DNA of 28,618 nt from the IMG/VR virus record IMGVR_UViG_3300014914_000029, positions 1 through 28,618 of that record; one strand, 5' to 3'. The translations under genes and the position numbers were made by a program. Below the pieces are notes generated by a model. That model had not been told where the DNA came from. It saw only the letters and a program-made list of their open reading frames with translations, and searched no databases. The first letter of the stretch is position 1, and the number at the start of each line of letters is the position of its first letter. The DNA is from a virus. Shown here piece by piece: positions 14,772 to 23,329 of this stretch.

Positions 14772-15103
14772 CGGAGATTATACGTGAAACAAGTTACACA
14801 TTACTGGATTTTCACTTGCACACATATTTACAGGGCGGGCCAACCGTAAAACAAGTGTATGCTTTGTTTGAAAATATACAAAAATGTAAAATGCATGAGA
14901 TGACTTTTCAAGCTGGTATACACGGTGTAGATTTACAAGGTGCTAAAACACAATCAAAACCTTCCACCAATGCAGAGAGTGTAGTACCTCTCTTTGGTGA
15001 CCCAGAAGACTATGAAGAACTATCCAATGAAGAAAGAGAAGACTTAACAAAAACTATGTTAAGTAAGCATAGAAACTGGGCCAAGGGAGGAGTCTTAAAA
15101 TAA
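14388..15103 (+). CDS. Tail assembly chaperone gpGT-like, -1 frameshift product
   Basis: Joining 14388-14717 to 14717-15103 gives about 238 residues: the first 110 residues of the G-like protein plus 128 residues from the -1 frame. The -1 frame is open from 14702 to 15103 and reads sensibly before any start codon (SLDEVITEIIRETSYTLLDF, then HTYLQGGPTVKQVYALFENI). The only initiation codon near the track-like start at 14816 is a TTG without a ribosome site, so independent initiation is unlikely. In lambda the T domain recruits tail tube subunits to the tape measure complex. The stop overlaps the ATG of the tape measure gene. Frame and signal are seen; the exact slip codon is inferred. Confidence 0.8.
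14711..14767 (+). promoter_or_regulatory. -1 ribosomal frameshift signal
   Basis: The heptamer A AAA AAC (14711-14717) is in the right register (GTA AAA AAC in the zero frame). After 6 bases, GACCTCATCGA (14724-14734) pairs perfectly with TCGATGAGGTC (14757-14767), leaving a 22-base loop. The slippery site, spacer and 11-bp stem are the standard elements of programmed -1 frameshifting. Confidence 0.82.
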
Positions 15104-18100
15104 TGGCACAAGAAATAAATTTAAAATTTGGTGCTTCATTATCCGGTGGAGCGAAAGCTGTTTTTGCCTCATTGGCTAAAGGTTTAAAAGATGTAGCCAA
15201 AGGGATGCAAGTTGTCGCTAAAGAGCAATTAAAACTTGGAAAAAAAGATGCTGTTACGGCGTTAAATGAAAATGCAAAGGGTTTAAATAAACTTTCTAAA
15301 GAATTAAAAGGGGCGACCAAAGAGCAAAACAAGTTTTCAAAGAGTTCTGGTAAAGCAAAAGAATCTGTTAGTGGATTGAATAGTGTTTTTTCTTCTCTTG
15401 GTAAAAGTATTCAGACGTACTCACGCTATATGGTTGCATCTAATTTGATTCTTGGTGTTATTACCGGTTTTAAGGCTGGTACTGCCGCTGTTATAGAGTA
15501 TGACCAGGCTCTGCATGATTTACAAGCAATTACTCAAACAAGTTCTACCGGTGCATTACTCATGGGTGATGCGATAACCAAAGTTGCTGGTTTAACTAAA
15601 TTTTCAATGGGTGAAGTAGCAGGAGCGATGAAGAAACTGGGGCAAGCGGGTTTTAACGCTACTGAGATAACCAAAATGATCGGACCAATCGCACAGCTTG
15701 CCACTGGGTCTCTTGAATCTTTGGAAGTTACTGTAGGGCTTGTTAGTACTGCTATACGTGTTTTCCGTATGGATGTAGAAGACACTTCAAAAGTTGCTGA
15801 TATTTTTTCCAATGCAGTTACAAAATCTCGTCTTACTATTTCTGGTCTTAATACTGCATTTAATTACATTGGTCCAATTGCTTCTGCCACGGGTTTATCT
15901 TTAAAAGATACCAGTGCTTCCATGATGCTTCTTGCAAATTCAGGTCTTAGGTTTAGTACAATTGCTACAGGTCTTCGTAGAGTCATTGGTGGTTTAGGTA
16001 AACCAACCGGTGATTTTAAATCGGCAATAATTTCGGCAGGGTATTCAGTTGCCGATTTTAATCCCTTGTTGACTGACTGGCGTGATATTCTTGAAAATAT
16101 CCCAAAAGTTGTTAAGAACAGTACAGATGCTATTAGCTTCTTTGGATTGCGTGGGTCTTCTGTTATTTCGGCATTGTCAACTCAGGGTGTTTCTGAATAT
16201 GATAGGTTGCGTGCTTCCGTTGATAGTGTAGGAACTACTGCTGAAATGGCTGTTGAACAGATGCGTGGTCTCCAGAATGCTATCAAGAATATAAAAGATA
16301 GGTTTGGTGTTCTTGCAAAAACATTATCAGAAGGTGGTACCCTTACCGTTTTTAAATTTTTTGTCCAAGCAGTTCGTGATTTGCTTTCCGTTCTTATAGA
16401 GTTTGCTGGTACTGTTACTGGGCAAACAATAGTAACCCTTGGATTACTGGGTACAGCTTTTACAGGTGTCACAGCCGCAATACTTGCTTTTACAAGTATT
16501 AGTTTAGGTACTATATTAACTGGTTGGGTATCAAGTATAGTTGCCGTTACAGCTGGAATTACCGGTATTGGTATGGCTTCTTTTACGGCAACTGCGGGTG
16601 TTGTAACCTTGCGTAGTGCATTTAGTGGGTTGATAGTTACTGCTACTGCTTTTTTCTTGACGAACCCCATAGGTATGGCAATAGGCGCCATAGGGCTTGC
16701 ACTTGCTGGTTACTTGGCTGCTTCTACAGCTACGCAAAAATCGTTCAGGAAAATGGCCATTGAATCTGAAAAATATGCTCAATCTTTAGATAAAACTATT
16801 TCTAAATTAAGTACAATGCAACAGGCAATAGCTGAACAGGGTAAAAATTCTGATGAAGCTAAAGATGCTGCTAAAGTACTGCGGGAGGACGTGATTGCTT
16901 TAGGTAATGAATACGAAGAGCTTGTTCCCGCACTTGAACAATTTACAAAAGAAGTTGATAAAAATACTGGTGTGATAGATGTTAATTACAATACTATGTC
17001 TGATTTAAGTGATGTTTTAAATGGAGAATATAGAAAATCTATACTTGATGGAATTGCTGCCACTGAGGCATTGACTAAAGCAACAGATAGTAATAGTGTA
17101 ATTATCCGGGCTTGGGATAGTATTTTAGGTGGTTTACTTAATAAATTTGAACAGTTAGCTAAATTTGAGCATCTTCTTATTACGGTTTTTGGTGGTAAGC
17201 TGTCTACCGATGTATTAGATAAGTCAGGACTTATTGATGGTCTCAATGATTTAATGGATTTAAAATATAAAATTGAAAAACAAGATGATAAAGCTATTGT
17301 CAAAAATAAGAAGTTACGAGAAGGTGGTGTACAATTATACAATCTTCTACTCAAAACTGGTAAAACTAAAGAATATTTAGCTAAATTAAGTGACTATCAA
17401 ATTTCTCAAGAAATACTGGGTATGAAGGGTTTAACTTATTCCCAAAAAATGGCTGCTGCTTCGTTATATGAGCTTTTACAACAGAAAAGAAAATTATGGT
17501 CACCAGAAATAGCGAAAATGGAGAATGAAGCTAAGACTTTAGCTGTCACTAAAGAACTTTATGAAGCTTTTGGATTGTCTTTAACTGATGTTTCGGTAGA
17601 ATTAAAAGAAATGTTAGTTCAGTTCGGAAAACTAAGTACCATAACAGGGAAACATAAGTTAACAACTTCCGAACTCATTGATTCTTTTGAAAAAGTTGGA
17701 GAGTCTGTAAAAACAGCCGCAGATTTCAAAGCGTTTCTTGCCGCACTTGATACGTTGAAAAAGAGTAATAAATTTTCTATTACTGATTTACAAAAATTGG
17801 GGATGGTTGTTGGTCGTGTTTTTGAGAAAGTTAAAGATAAAACAATAGAAATAAATAAAAAAATAGCTGAATCAGAGAAGAAATTGGCTGATGAAAAAAA
17901 AGATCATATCAAGAATGAAGAAAAAAATAGAAAGAATGCCAATAAAAAATTATTAAAACTTGCTGATGATTATAACGATAAACGGATAGATATTGAAAAA
18001 GATTTAGCAAAGGCTTTAAAAGAAATTGATGATGCTATTGCCGCAAATAGAAGGGAAGCAGAGCAAGATATAAAATCTCTTGAGACTTCTACTGAAGAAA

Positions 18101-19683
18101 AAATACGTGGCGTCCGTAAAAAAGGAATGTCTGAAAAAGGGCAGGAAGCTTCTGATGAATATGCTGCTCAAAAATATATGCGGGAAGGTGTTGAGTTATT
18201 AAATAAAGCAGAAAAAGAAGGCGATGAAAGCAAACTTGCTCGTGGTTTAGAATTAGTCCAATTATCAGAATCGCTTGCTACTGGTTTAGCAAATCGTAGG
18301 ACTGCCGTTAATTTATTAAATAAATCCCTTGAAGCTTCAAAGAAAGCACGGAATATAGAAGCGCATTTAAAAGAACTTGAATTAATTAGAAAGAAAGAAG
18401 AGGAAATTAAAAAGGCTGCGGAAGATCAGACAGCCCTGGAAACAGCGTATAAAAATAAAGTTATAACTGCCAACACTGCAATTGATGAAATCATTATGAA
18501 AGAAAATGAACGTCATAAGAATGTGATGGATAACCTTGAGAAGGAGCGGCAAAAATATAGAGGTAAGTTCAAGTATGGTACTACTGAGGATGAGGATGTG
18601 GGGAGTGAAAATACAGTCACAAGAACTAAAGAACAAATGGAGCAAGCTAAAGAAATTGCTCGGAATGGTTATAGGGTTATTAAAGAAGATGGGGTAAAAA
18701 CGTTTACAAATTTAATTGATGGTGAACGGAAAACGGTTAAACAAATACAGCAAGAAATATCCAGTACCAAGGACGTTCTCTATAAGTCAATAAACAAAGA
18801 AGGCATTGCAACTTATTCAAATATTAAAACTGAGGGTGCGAAAGTTTTTAGTGATTTTGAGGAAAAGGTAAAGGGAGCAAAAGAAGAAGCTGGAAAAGTG
18901 ATGGATGATGCAAATATCGCTCTTGATGACTGGCATAAAAATATTGAGGATATTGGTGATTCTGCCATAATAGATATAGATAATTCTAAGTTGGAAGAAA
19001 CAACAAAATTTGTGGATGATATAAATTCAACACCCATTATAACAAAAGTTGAGCCAACTGAATTTGAAAAAGTAAAACAAGTTAAGACGGAATTACAACA
19101 TATTAAAGAAATAGTTTCCGATGCATTTGAAGTTATGTTAGACATTTTAGGGTGGAAAGAACTTGTTGCTTTGAAAGATTTGCTTGTTGACTTGACATCG
19201 AAAGTACACCAAGTAAGGGTACATACTACGTACACATCAAGCGGAAAAAAGCCATCTACTTCAAGTTCATCCAGTTCTGCATCTGGTAGTTCTGCATCTG
19301 GTCGTTCTACATCTGGTCGTTCTACATCTGGTCGTTCTACATGGCGGAGTATGTCCGATGGTGGAAAATTACTTGGTTTTGGTGGTGGTGATAGACGGCA
19401 TATATTGGGTGAAGATGGTGAATGGATCATTAATAAGTATGCATCTAAAAAATACGGGGATGCGTTTATGTCACAACTTAATAATATGGCACTACCCAAG
19501 TTTGCTGGTGGGGGTAAGATTGGTGAATCTTCTGAACATAGTGGTTCTTCCGAAACATTAATTGTTAGATTCCAAGCTGGTGGCGTGGAAGCTCCTATTA
19601 AAATTACTGACCCTGATTCAAGAACAGCTATTAAAGGTATGGCTAAGGAATTAACAAGAATGCGTTTGGTTTACGCAAAGTAA
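15103..19683 (+). CDS. Tail tape measure protein (TP901-type core)
   Basis: At 1526 residues this is the longest gene. The N-terminal 100 residues are Lys/Ala-rich and helical. Residues about 125-400 match the TP901-type tape measure core (VIEYDQALHDLQAITQTSS, KVAGLTKFSMGEVAGAMKKL, LGQAGFNATEI, ANSGLRFSTIATGLRRVIGG). Hydrophobic segments follow at about 430-545, which may form a channel in the host membrane. Residues about 850-1180 are highly charged coiled coil (SEKKLADEKKDHIKNEEKNR). A Ser/Gly-rich repeat stretch (about 1391-1413) precedes the GEDGEWIINKYASKKYGD region near the C-terminus. At about 0.15 nm per residue the tail would be roughly 200-230 nm. It starts at the stop of the chaperone frame (TAATG). 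Confidence 0.93.
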   Translation: MAQEINLKFGASLSGGAKAVFASLAKGLKDVAKGMQVVAKEQLKLGKKDAVTALNENAKGLNKLSKELKGATKEQNKFSKSSGKAKESVSGLNSVFSSLGKSIQTYSRYMVASNLILGVITGFKAGTAAVIEYDQALHDLQAITQTSSTGALLMGDAITKVAGLTKFSMGEVAGAMKKLGQAGFNATEITKMIGPIAQLATGSLESLEVTVGLVSTAIRVFRMDVEDTSKVADIFSNAVTKSRLTISGLNTAFNYIGPIASATGLSLKDTSASMMLLANSGLRFSTIATGLRRVIGGLGKPTGDFKSAIISAGYSVADFNPLLTDWRDILENIPKVVKNSTDAISFFGLRGSSVISALSTQGVSEYDRLRASVDSVGTTAEMAVEQMRGLQNAIKNIKDRFGVLAKTLSEGGTLTVFKFFVQAVRDLLSVLIEFAGTVTGQTIVTLGLLGTAFTGVTAAILAFTSISLGTILTGWVSSIVAVTAGITGIGMASFTATAGVVTLRSAFSGLIVTATAFFLTNPIGMAIGAIGLALAGYLAASTATQKSFRKMAIESEKYAQSLDKTISKLSTMQQAIAEQGKNSDEAKDAAKVLREDVIALGNEYEELVPALEQFTKEVDKNTGVIDVNYNTMSDLSDVLNGEYRKSILDGIAATEALTKATDSNSVIIRAWDSILGGLLNKFEQLAKFEHLLITVFGGKLSTDVLDKSGLIDGLNDLMDLKYKIEKQDDKAIVKNKKLREGGVQLYNLLLKTGKTKEYLAKLSDYQISQEILGMKGLTYSQKMAAASLYELLQQKRKLWSPEIAKMENEAKTLAVTKELYEAFGLSLTDVSVELKEMLVQFGKLSTITGKHKLTTSELIDSFEKVGESVKTAADFKAFLAALDTLKKSNKFSITDLQKLGMVVGRVFEKVKDKTIEINKKIAESEKKLADEKKDHIKNEEKNRKNANKKLLKLADDYNDKRIDIEKDLAKALKEIDDAIAANRREAEQDIKSLETSTEEKIRGVRKKGMSEKGQEASDEYAAQKYMREGVELLNKAEKEGDESKLARGLELVQLSESLATGLANRRTAVNLLNKSLEASKKARNIEAHLKELELIRKKEEEIKKAAEDQTALETAYKNKVITANTAIDEIIMKENERHKNVMDNLEKERQKYRGKFKYGTTEDEDVGSENTVTRTKEQMEQAKEIARNGYRVIKEDGVKTFTNLIDGERKTVKQIQQEISSTKDVLYKSINKEGIATYSNIKTEGAKVFSDFEEKVKGAKEEAGKVMDDANIALDDWHKNIEDIGDSAIIDIDNSKLEETTKFVDDINSTPIITKVEPTEFEKVKQVKTELQHIKEIVSDAFEVMLDILGWKELVALKDLLVDLTSKVHQVRVHTTYTSSGKKPSTSSSSSSASGSSASGRSTSGRSTSGRSTWRSMSDGGKLLGFGGGDRRHILGEDGEWIINKYASKKYGDAFMSQLNNMALPKFAGGGKIGESSEHSGSSETLIVRFQAGGVEAPIKITDPDSRTAIKGMAKELTRMRLVYAK
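19273..19341 (+). repeat. 15-bp tandem repeat in the tape measure gene
   Basis: Four complete copies and one partial copy of a 15-base unit lie in frame: two AGTTCTGCATCTGGT, two CGTTCTACATCTGGT, then CGTTCTACAT. They encode a five-residue unit (S/R)S(A/T)SG, residues about 1391-1413 of the tape measure protein, a flexible linker before the conserved C-terminal part. Copy number may vary between related phages. Confidence 0.85.
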
Positions 19684-19695
19684 AAAGGTATTATT

Positions 19696-20145
19696 ATGGC
19701 TGATAAATTTAGAATATTTTCAACAGAGATTGCAGCTACTTTAGATCCAGATAATGCTGGCCCAGCTCCTGCAACAAATATTGTGTTTGACCAAGATCCA
19801 CATCATGGAGTTTATGAGCAGATTTCATCTGCTAATGATAGAGGTTCAGTTATTCAAACTTTGGGTGGCTCTATCATTCAAGATTTTGGTACTAACATTC
19901 AGGATAAAATTATTTCTTTTTCGGATACTGATGCTTTACAACAAGCAACAATAACTGATTTAATTGCTGCCTACGCTATTGTAGATGAAGAATGGTATTT
20001 TACAGATGGTTATGGGTGTTGGACAGTGCAATTTAGCAGGTCACCAAGTGGATTTGTTTACTTTAGAAATTTATTATTCTCGGAACAAGATTTGCATGTT
20101 TTTAGTTATTCAATTAATTTATTAGTACGTAGTCAGGAGATATAA
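19696..20145 (+). CDS. Putative distal tail (Dit / minor tail)-type protein
   Basis: This 149-residue protein is the first gene after the tape measure, where distal tail or lambda gpM-type proteins lie. It has a pattern seen in such beta-rich proteins: SVIQTLGGSIIQDFGTNIQD (about 52-71), a short helix (DALQQATITDLIAAYAI) and YGCWTVQFSRSPSGFVYF. It would form the ring at the tail end of the tube and connect to the hub. Position is the main support; sequence similarity is only suggestive. Confidence 0.6.
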   Translation: MADKFRIFSTEIAATLDPDNAGPAPATNIVFDQDPHHGVYEQISSANDRGSVIQTLGGSIIQDFGTNIQDKIISFSDTDALQQATITDLIAAYAIVDEEWYFTDGYGCWTVQFSRSPSGFVYFRNLLFSEQDLHVFSYSINLLVRSQEI

Positions 20146-22812
20146 ATGCCACTTGATTGGGACGTAAAATTAGACGCTGTATCAATACGAGACGAAATTG
20201 CGAGCTTTACTATTCGTGAATCTAAAGGCTCGTATGTGCGAGAGTTAACTCTATTCTCCGCTAACCCGAATTTTTATGATTTATTTGGGTACACTGCTTT
20301 GCCTACTCCCAGAATTGAGGTTCTCACTAAAGTAGATGTTGATTGGGTATCTCAGGGATTTTTCTTTATTGAAAATCCTGCATTACGAGTATCTCCAGCA
20401 CAAATGATTAGTCCGAGTGTGTGGGGTCGTTCAATTACTGCTAAAGCAGGTCCTCCCTTTGCTTCAAAAATAACGCAATATTACGAAGAAGATACTAATT
20501 TTTTAGATGTGGTAACAGACATGGCGAGTAGATGCGGGCTATCTATTACTTCAGAATTACTTAATTACGGCATTATTGCAAATACATACGTTATAGATGA
20601 AAAATATCCAATTGATGTTATTACTGAATTAGCAGAGTTTGCTGGTGGTTATGTAACTTGTACATTAGATGGGGAATTGCTTGTTAAACATAATATTTTT
20701 CATCCAGTTACGGCAGATTATACTTTTACTGATTCAGTTATTGCAAATATTTCTGAAAATATAATTCTGCCAGATTTTGGTAATCGAGTTCGTATAAGTG
20801 CCATTGGGGGCGTTGGTACTGGGTATCAAGTGACAGTGGTTGCTGTAGGTGACGGTGCTTGTTTAGCCGCGGATAATGTAGCACAGGGAACTTTATTGGC
20901 TTTTGTTTCTGATACTAATAATAATGCGGTACCAGATAATACATTAGTTGAATGGTCAACTGAATCTGGTGTTACTTTAGATGTTCCCATATCGAATACC
21001 GGTAATTTTTTATTAAATAACCAAAAACATAATGCAAATGATTATTATTCTGTTGATGTTGATTTCCCAATTATTGATGTAATTGGTATTTGGGCATATG
21101 CTGATGGTAATAATCGGGTTAATTTTTGGGATCCAACTACTGGTTCAATAAATGAAAAAACCATTACAATTGGTCGGTCGTTTTCTTTTTGCGATCAAGC
21201 ATTAAGAATTTCGTATATTACCGGAGGTTGCGCTGTAAATGTAATAACTGCTGGATTCAATGCTAAAGATGTAGAAGTTAAAGCTTCAGTTGAAGGTGCT
21301 GAAGGTACACTTGATGTTAAGTTAGGAAATACTTGTGCATGTGGGTCAAGTTTAAGTGCCAGGATAAACCCATCTGATCCTATTTGTTTAGGAAATATGG
21401 CTTATATTTTAATTTGGGGCACTATGAATAATAAGCCCGCTGAGGGGTATTCCGTTACTGTTAGGAAGACTATCGGTTGTGGGGAATTATCAAGTGAAAA
21501 TAAAATACTTAAACGGGCAAGCATAACCAATGAATCCAGTTATGTTAAAAATATAGTTTCGGGTGTATCTCAGGTTGAAACTACGATACACCCTTCACCT
21601 TTAGCAATCCCGGCAGTTTACTTACAATCTGATGAGACAAAAAGTAATAATTTGTATCAATCACATTCTGGTCTGGTGATTGATTTAGATACAATTCTTT
21701 CAACTGGAACTGAAGTCGGTATTGATTACGTTGCCGCTGGTGCCAGTTTGGTGTCATGGCGGACTATGGATGCCATTGCAGATTGTGAGGCTGAGATTGT
21801 AATTACTATGGCAGACGGGACTGAGGCCGGCTTACGGCAGGTATTAAATATGTCTGCCAAAGATTGCACTGTGCCTGATGATATACCAGATTATAATGAA
21901 GATGTTTCAGATTTCGACCCCGATTCGTTTGACGGTGGCGACAGTAATAGTGGAGGTTTTAGAGATTCTGGTAGTAATCAATCTGGTAGTAATCAAGCGC
22001 CATTTGAAACAGGGAGTGTGCCATTAGATCCTTGTGCTGTCACAATTGTAGAACGTGTTGTTAATATGGATAATGCTGGGAGTGACAATGAGCGGGATGC
22101 TTGGCGATTTGGGACACACAGTGCTCCTTCTGATTGCCCTGAAGAGGGGGAAGATGAGTGCAGTTGTAGTGAATTATGTCAGTCGGAAATTGATTATAGT
22201 GGCGGTACATATGATAATTCACAAACAATTCATGAAATTGTAACGGAGGAAGGTTTTGAAAAAGATACACCAGAGTATAATGAAGCGTTTGAAACCGAAA
22301 AACAAGCACAATTAGCAACTTGTCATGAGACGTGTAATGAAACACGAGAAAGGGATTGTGGGGATTGTGAGCCAGCTACAGAGCCGGTAGATTTGGTATT
22401 AACACCTGGTGATTCAATGGAAATTGTATGCCCAGATGGTACTACCGGTATTATTGAGATGCCAGAAGGAGCATGTGGAACCCAGACATTTACAGTAGGA
22501 TGCTGTACGTTTGAAGTTCGTTCTACCGATGGTCAATGGGTTCAAACGTACTCAGCGGGAATAACCAAATGTTATGTAGCAGTGAACGGACCAACTGAGG
22601 AAAACTGTGTTGGACAAGATTCTGGTGGAACCAGATGGGCTAATACTACTTGTGGTTGTTTACCCGACAATCCGTATGAGCCTGGTTCCCCTCCACCCGC
22701 ATCGGATTGTAGTGAAATGCGTTGTGGGATGGTATTAAGTCAACAACATATAGATCAAGGGTATTCTTTATTTTGTCAAGCGTACCAAACGTATGAGTGG
22801 CAATGTATTTAA
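20146..22812 (+). CDS. Tail-tip hub-like protein with Ig-like middle and cysteine-rich C-terminus
   Basis: Residues 1-220 resemble phage baseplate hub proteins: ESKGSYVRELTLFSANPNFY (25-44), ISPSVWGRSITAK (88-100), FLDVVTDMASRCGL (119-132), YPIDVITELAEFAGGYV (154-170). From about 222 to 400 there is an Ig-like segment (GTLLAFVSDTNNNAVPDNTL, then VEWSTESGV), typical of surface-exposed phage domains. After a Ser/Gly/Asn/Gln linker with a doubled SGSNQ (608-617), roughly the last 260 residues hold about 21 cysteines in pairs such as CSC, CHETC, GCC and CGC. At 888 residues the protein is larger than a simple hub. It may be exposed at the tail tip and contribute to host contact; that is inference. 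Confidence 0.65.
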   Translation: MPLDWDVKLDAVSIRDEIASFTIRESKGSYVRELTLFSANPNFYDLFGYTALPTPRIEVLTKVDVDWVSQGFFFIENPALRVSPAQMISPSVWGRSITAKAGPPFASKITQYYEEDTNFLDVVTDMASRCGLSITSELLNYGIIANTYVIDEKYPIDVITELAEFAGGYVTCTLDGELLVKHNIFHPVTADYTFTDSVIANISENIILPDFGNRVRISAIGGVGTGYQVTVVAVGDGACLAADNVAQGTLLAFVSDTNNNAVPDNTLVEWSTESGVTLDVPISNTGNFLLNNQKHNANDYYSVDVDFPIIDVIGIWAYADGNNRVNFWDPTTGSINEKTITIGRSFSFCDQALRISYITGGCAVNVITAGFNAKDVEVKASVEGAEGTLDVKLGNTCACGSSLSARINPSDPICLGNMAYILIWGTMNNKPAEGYSVTVRKTIGCGELSSENKILKRASITNESSYVKNIVSGVSQVETTIHPSPLAIPAVYLQSDETKSNNLYQSHSGLVIDLDTILSTGTEVGIDYVAAGASLVSWRTMDAIADCEAEIVITMADGTEAGLRQVLNMSAKDCTVPDDIPDYNEDVSDFDPDSFDGGDSNSGGFRDSGSNQSGSNQAPFETGSVPLDPCAVTIVERVVNMDNAGSDNERDAWRFGTHSAPSDCPEEGEDECSCSELCQSEIDYSGGTYDNSQTIHEIVTEEGFEKDTPEYNEAFETEKQAQLATCHETCNETRERDCGDCEPATEPVDLVLTPGDSMEIVCPDGTTGIIEMPEGACGTQTFTVGCCTFEVRSTDGQWVQTYSAGITKCYVAVNGPTEENCVGQDSGGTRWANTTCGCLPDNPYEPGSPPPASDCSEMRCGMVLSQQHIDQGYSLFCQAYQTYEWQCI
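21967..21996 (+). repeat. Two-copy 15-bp tandem repeat in the hub-like gene
   Basis: TCTGGTAGTAATCAA occurs twice head to tail, in frame, encoding SGSNQ twice. It forms a flexible linker between the hub/Ig part and the cysteine-rich part of the protein. Confidence 0.8.
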
Positions 22813-22845
22813 AATGTAATATAGATGTTTAAAAGGAGTTATTTT

Positions 22846-23313
22846 TTGAAAACACAAGATAAAAAAATCATTATGATGTTAGAAGCTTTTTCACAAGAAG
22901 CAGTTTTAAAAGCTTTTGAATTATATACAATTGGCATTTCCGATGCTTTTAAACAGACTAAATCTGAGTTACGTAAGGATGGGTGGCACCCCTACGATAG
23001 TAAACCAATTGGGAAAGAGTCTTATTTTATTCAAGGGCAGTATTGGATTCAAAACCCTGAAATGAGAGCAAAGCAAATTCAAGAGCAATTAGAGGAACAT
23101 AACAGGATCAGAGAAGTTCAAGAAGATAGTAAAAAGGCAAATAAAAAATATACGGGACAAAAAATGAATTTAAAAAAAGTGGGTATTAAATGTCCTAAAT
23201 GTAATGCAGGAATGTACAAACAATCCATTTGTGGAGGGTGTAAAGAGGGTAAACGAGGGTATAAAATCAGATTGATTTGTGAAAATAATCCTGATCATGA
23301 AGTTTTACTATAA
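22846..23313 (+). CDS. Zinc-ribbon protein in the tail-tip cluster, 155 aa
   Basis: I place the start at the TTG at 22846, because AAAAGGAG sits 7 bases before it; the in-frame ATG at 22825 lies upstream of that site and has no ribosome site. The N-terminal part is helical (EAFSQEAVLKAFELYTIGI) and contains GWHPYDSKPIGKESYFIQGQ. The C-terminus carries a zinc ribbon: KCPKCNAGM, ICGGCKEGK and LICENN (CxxC, CxxC, then C). Zinc ribbons are unusual among tail proteins, so it may be a late regulator or assembly factor rather than a virion part. No family is recognised. Confidence 0.7.
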   Translation: MKTQDKKIIMMLEAFSQEAVLKAFELYTIGISDAFKQTKSELRKDGWHPYDSKPIGKESYFIQGQYWIQNPEMRAKQIQEQLEEHNRIREVQEDSKKANKKYTGQKMNLKKVGIKCPKCNAGMYKQSICGGCKEGKRGYKIRLICENNPDHEVLL

Positions 23314-23329
23314 AAGGAGAATAAGTATT

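Noticed and set aside
14816-15103. Independent 95-residue gene starting at 14816
   Set aside because: The start would be a TTG without a ribosome site, and the same frame is open and coding-like back to 14702, so it is the frameshift-encoded part of the chaperone.
16182-16691. 169-residue minus-strand frame within the tape measure gene
   Set aside because: Antisense to hydrophobic, well-supported tape measure coding sequence; composition is typical of a shadow frame.
18813-19499. 228-residue minus-strand frame within the tape measure gene
   Set aside because: Serine/proline/phenylalanine-rich antisense of a coding repeat region; no ribosome site or matching neighbours on that strand.
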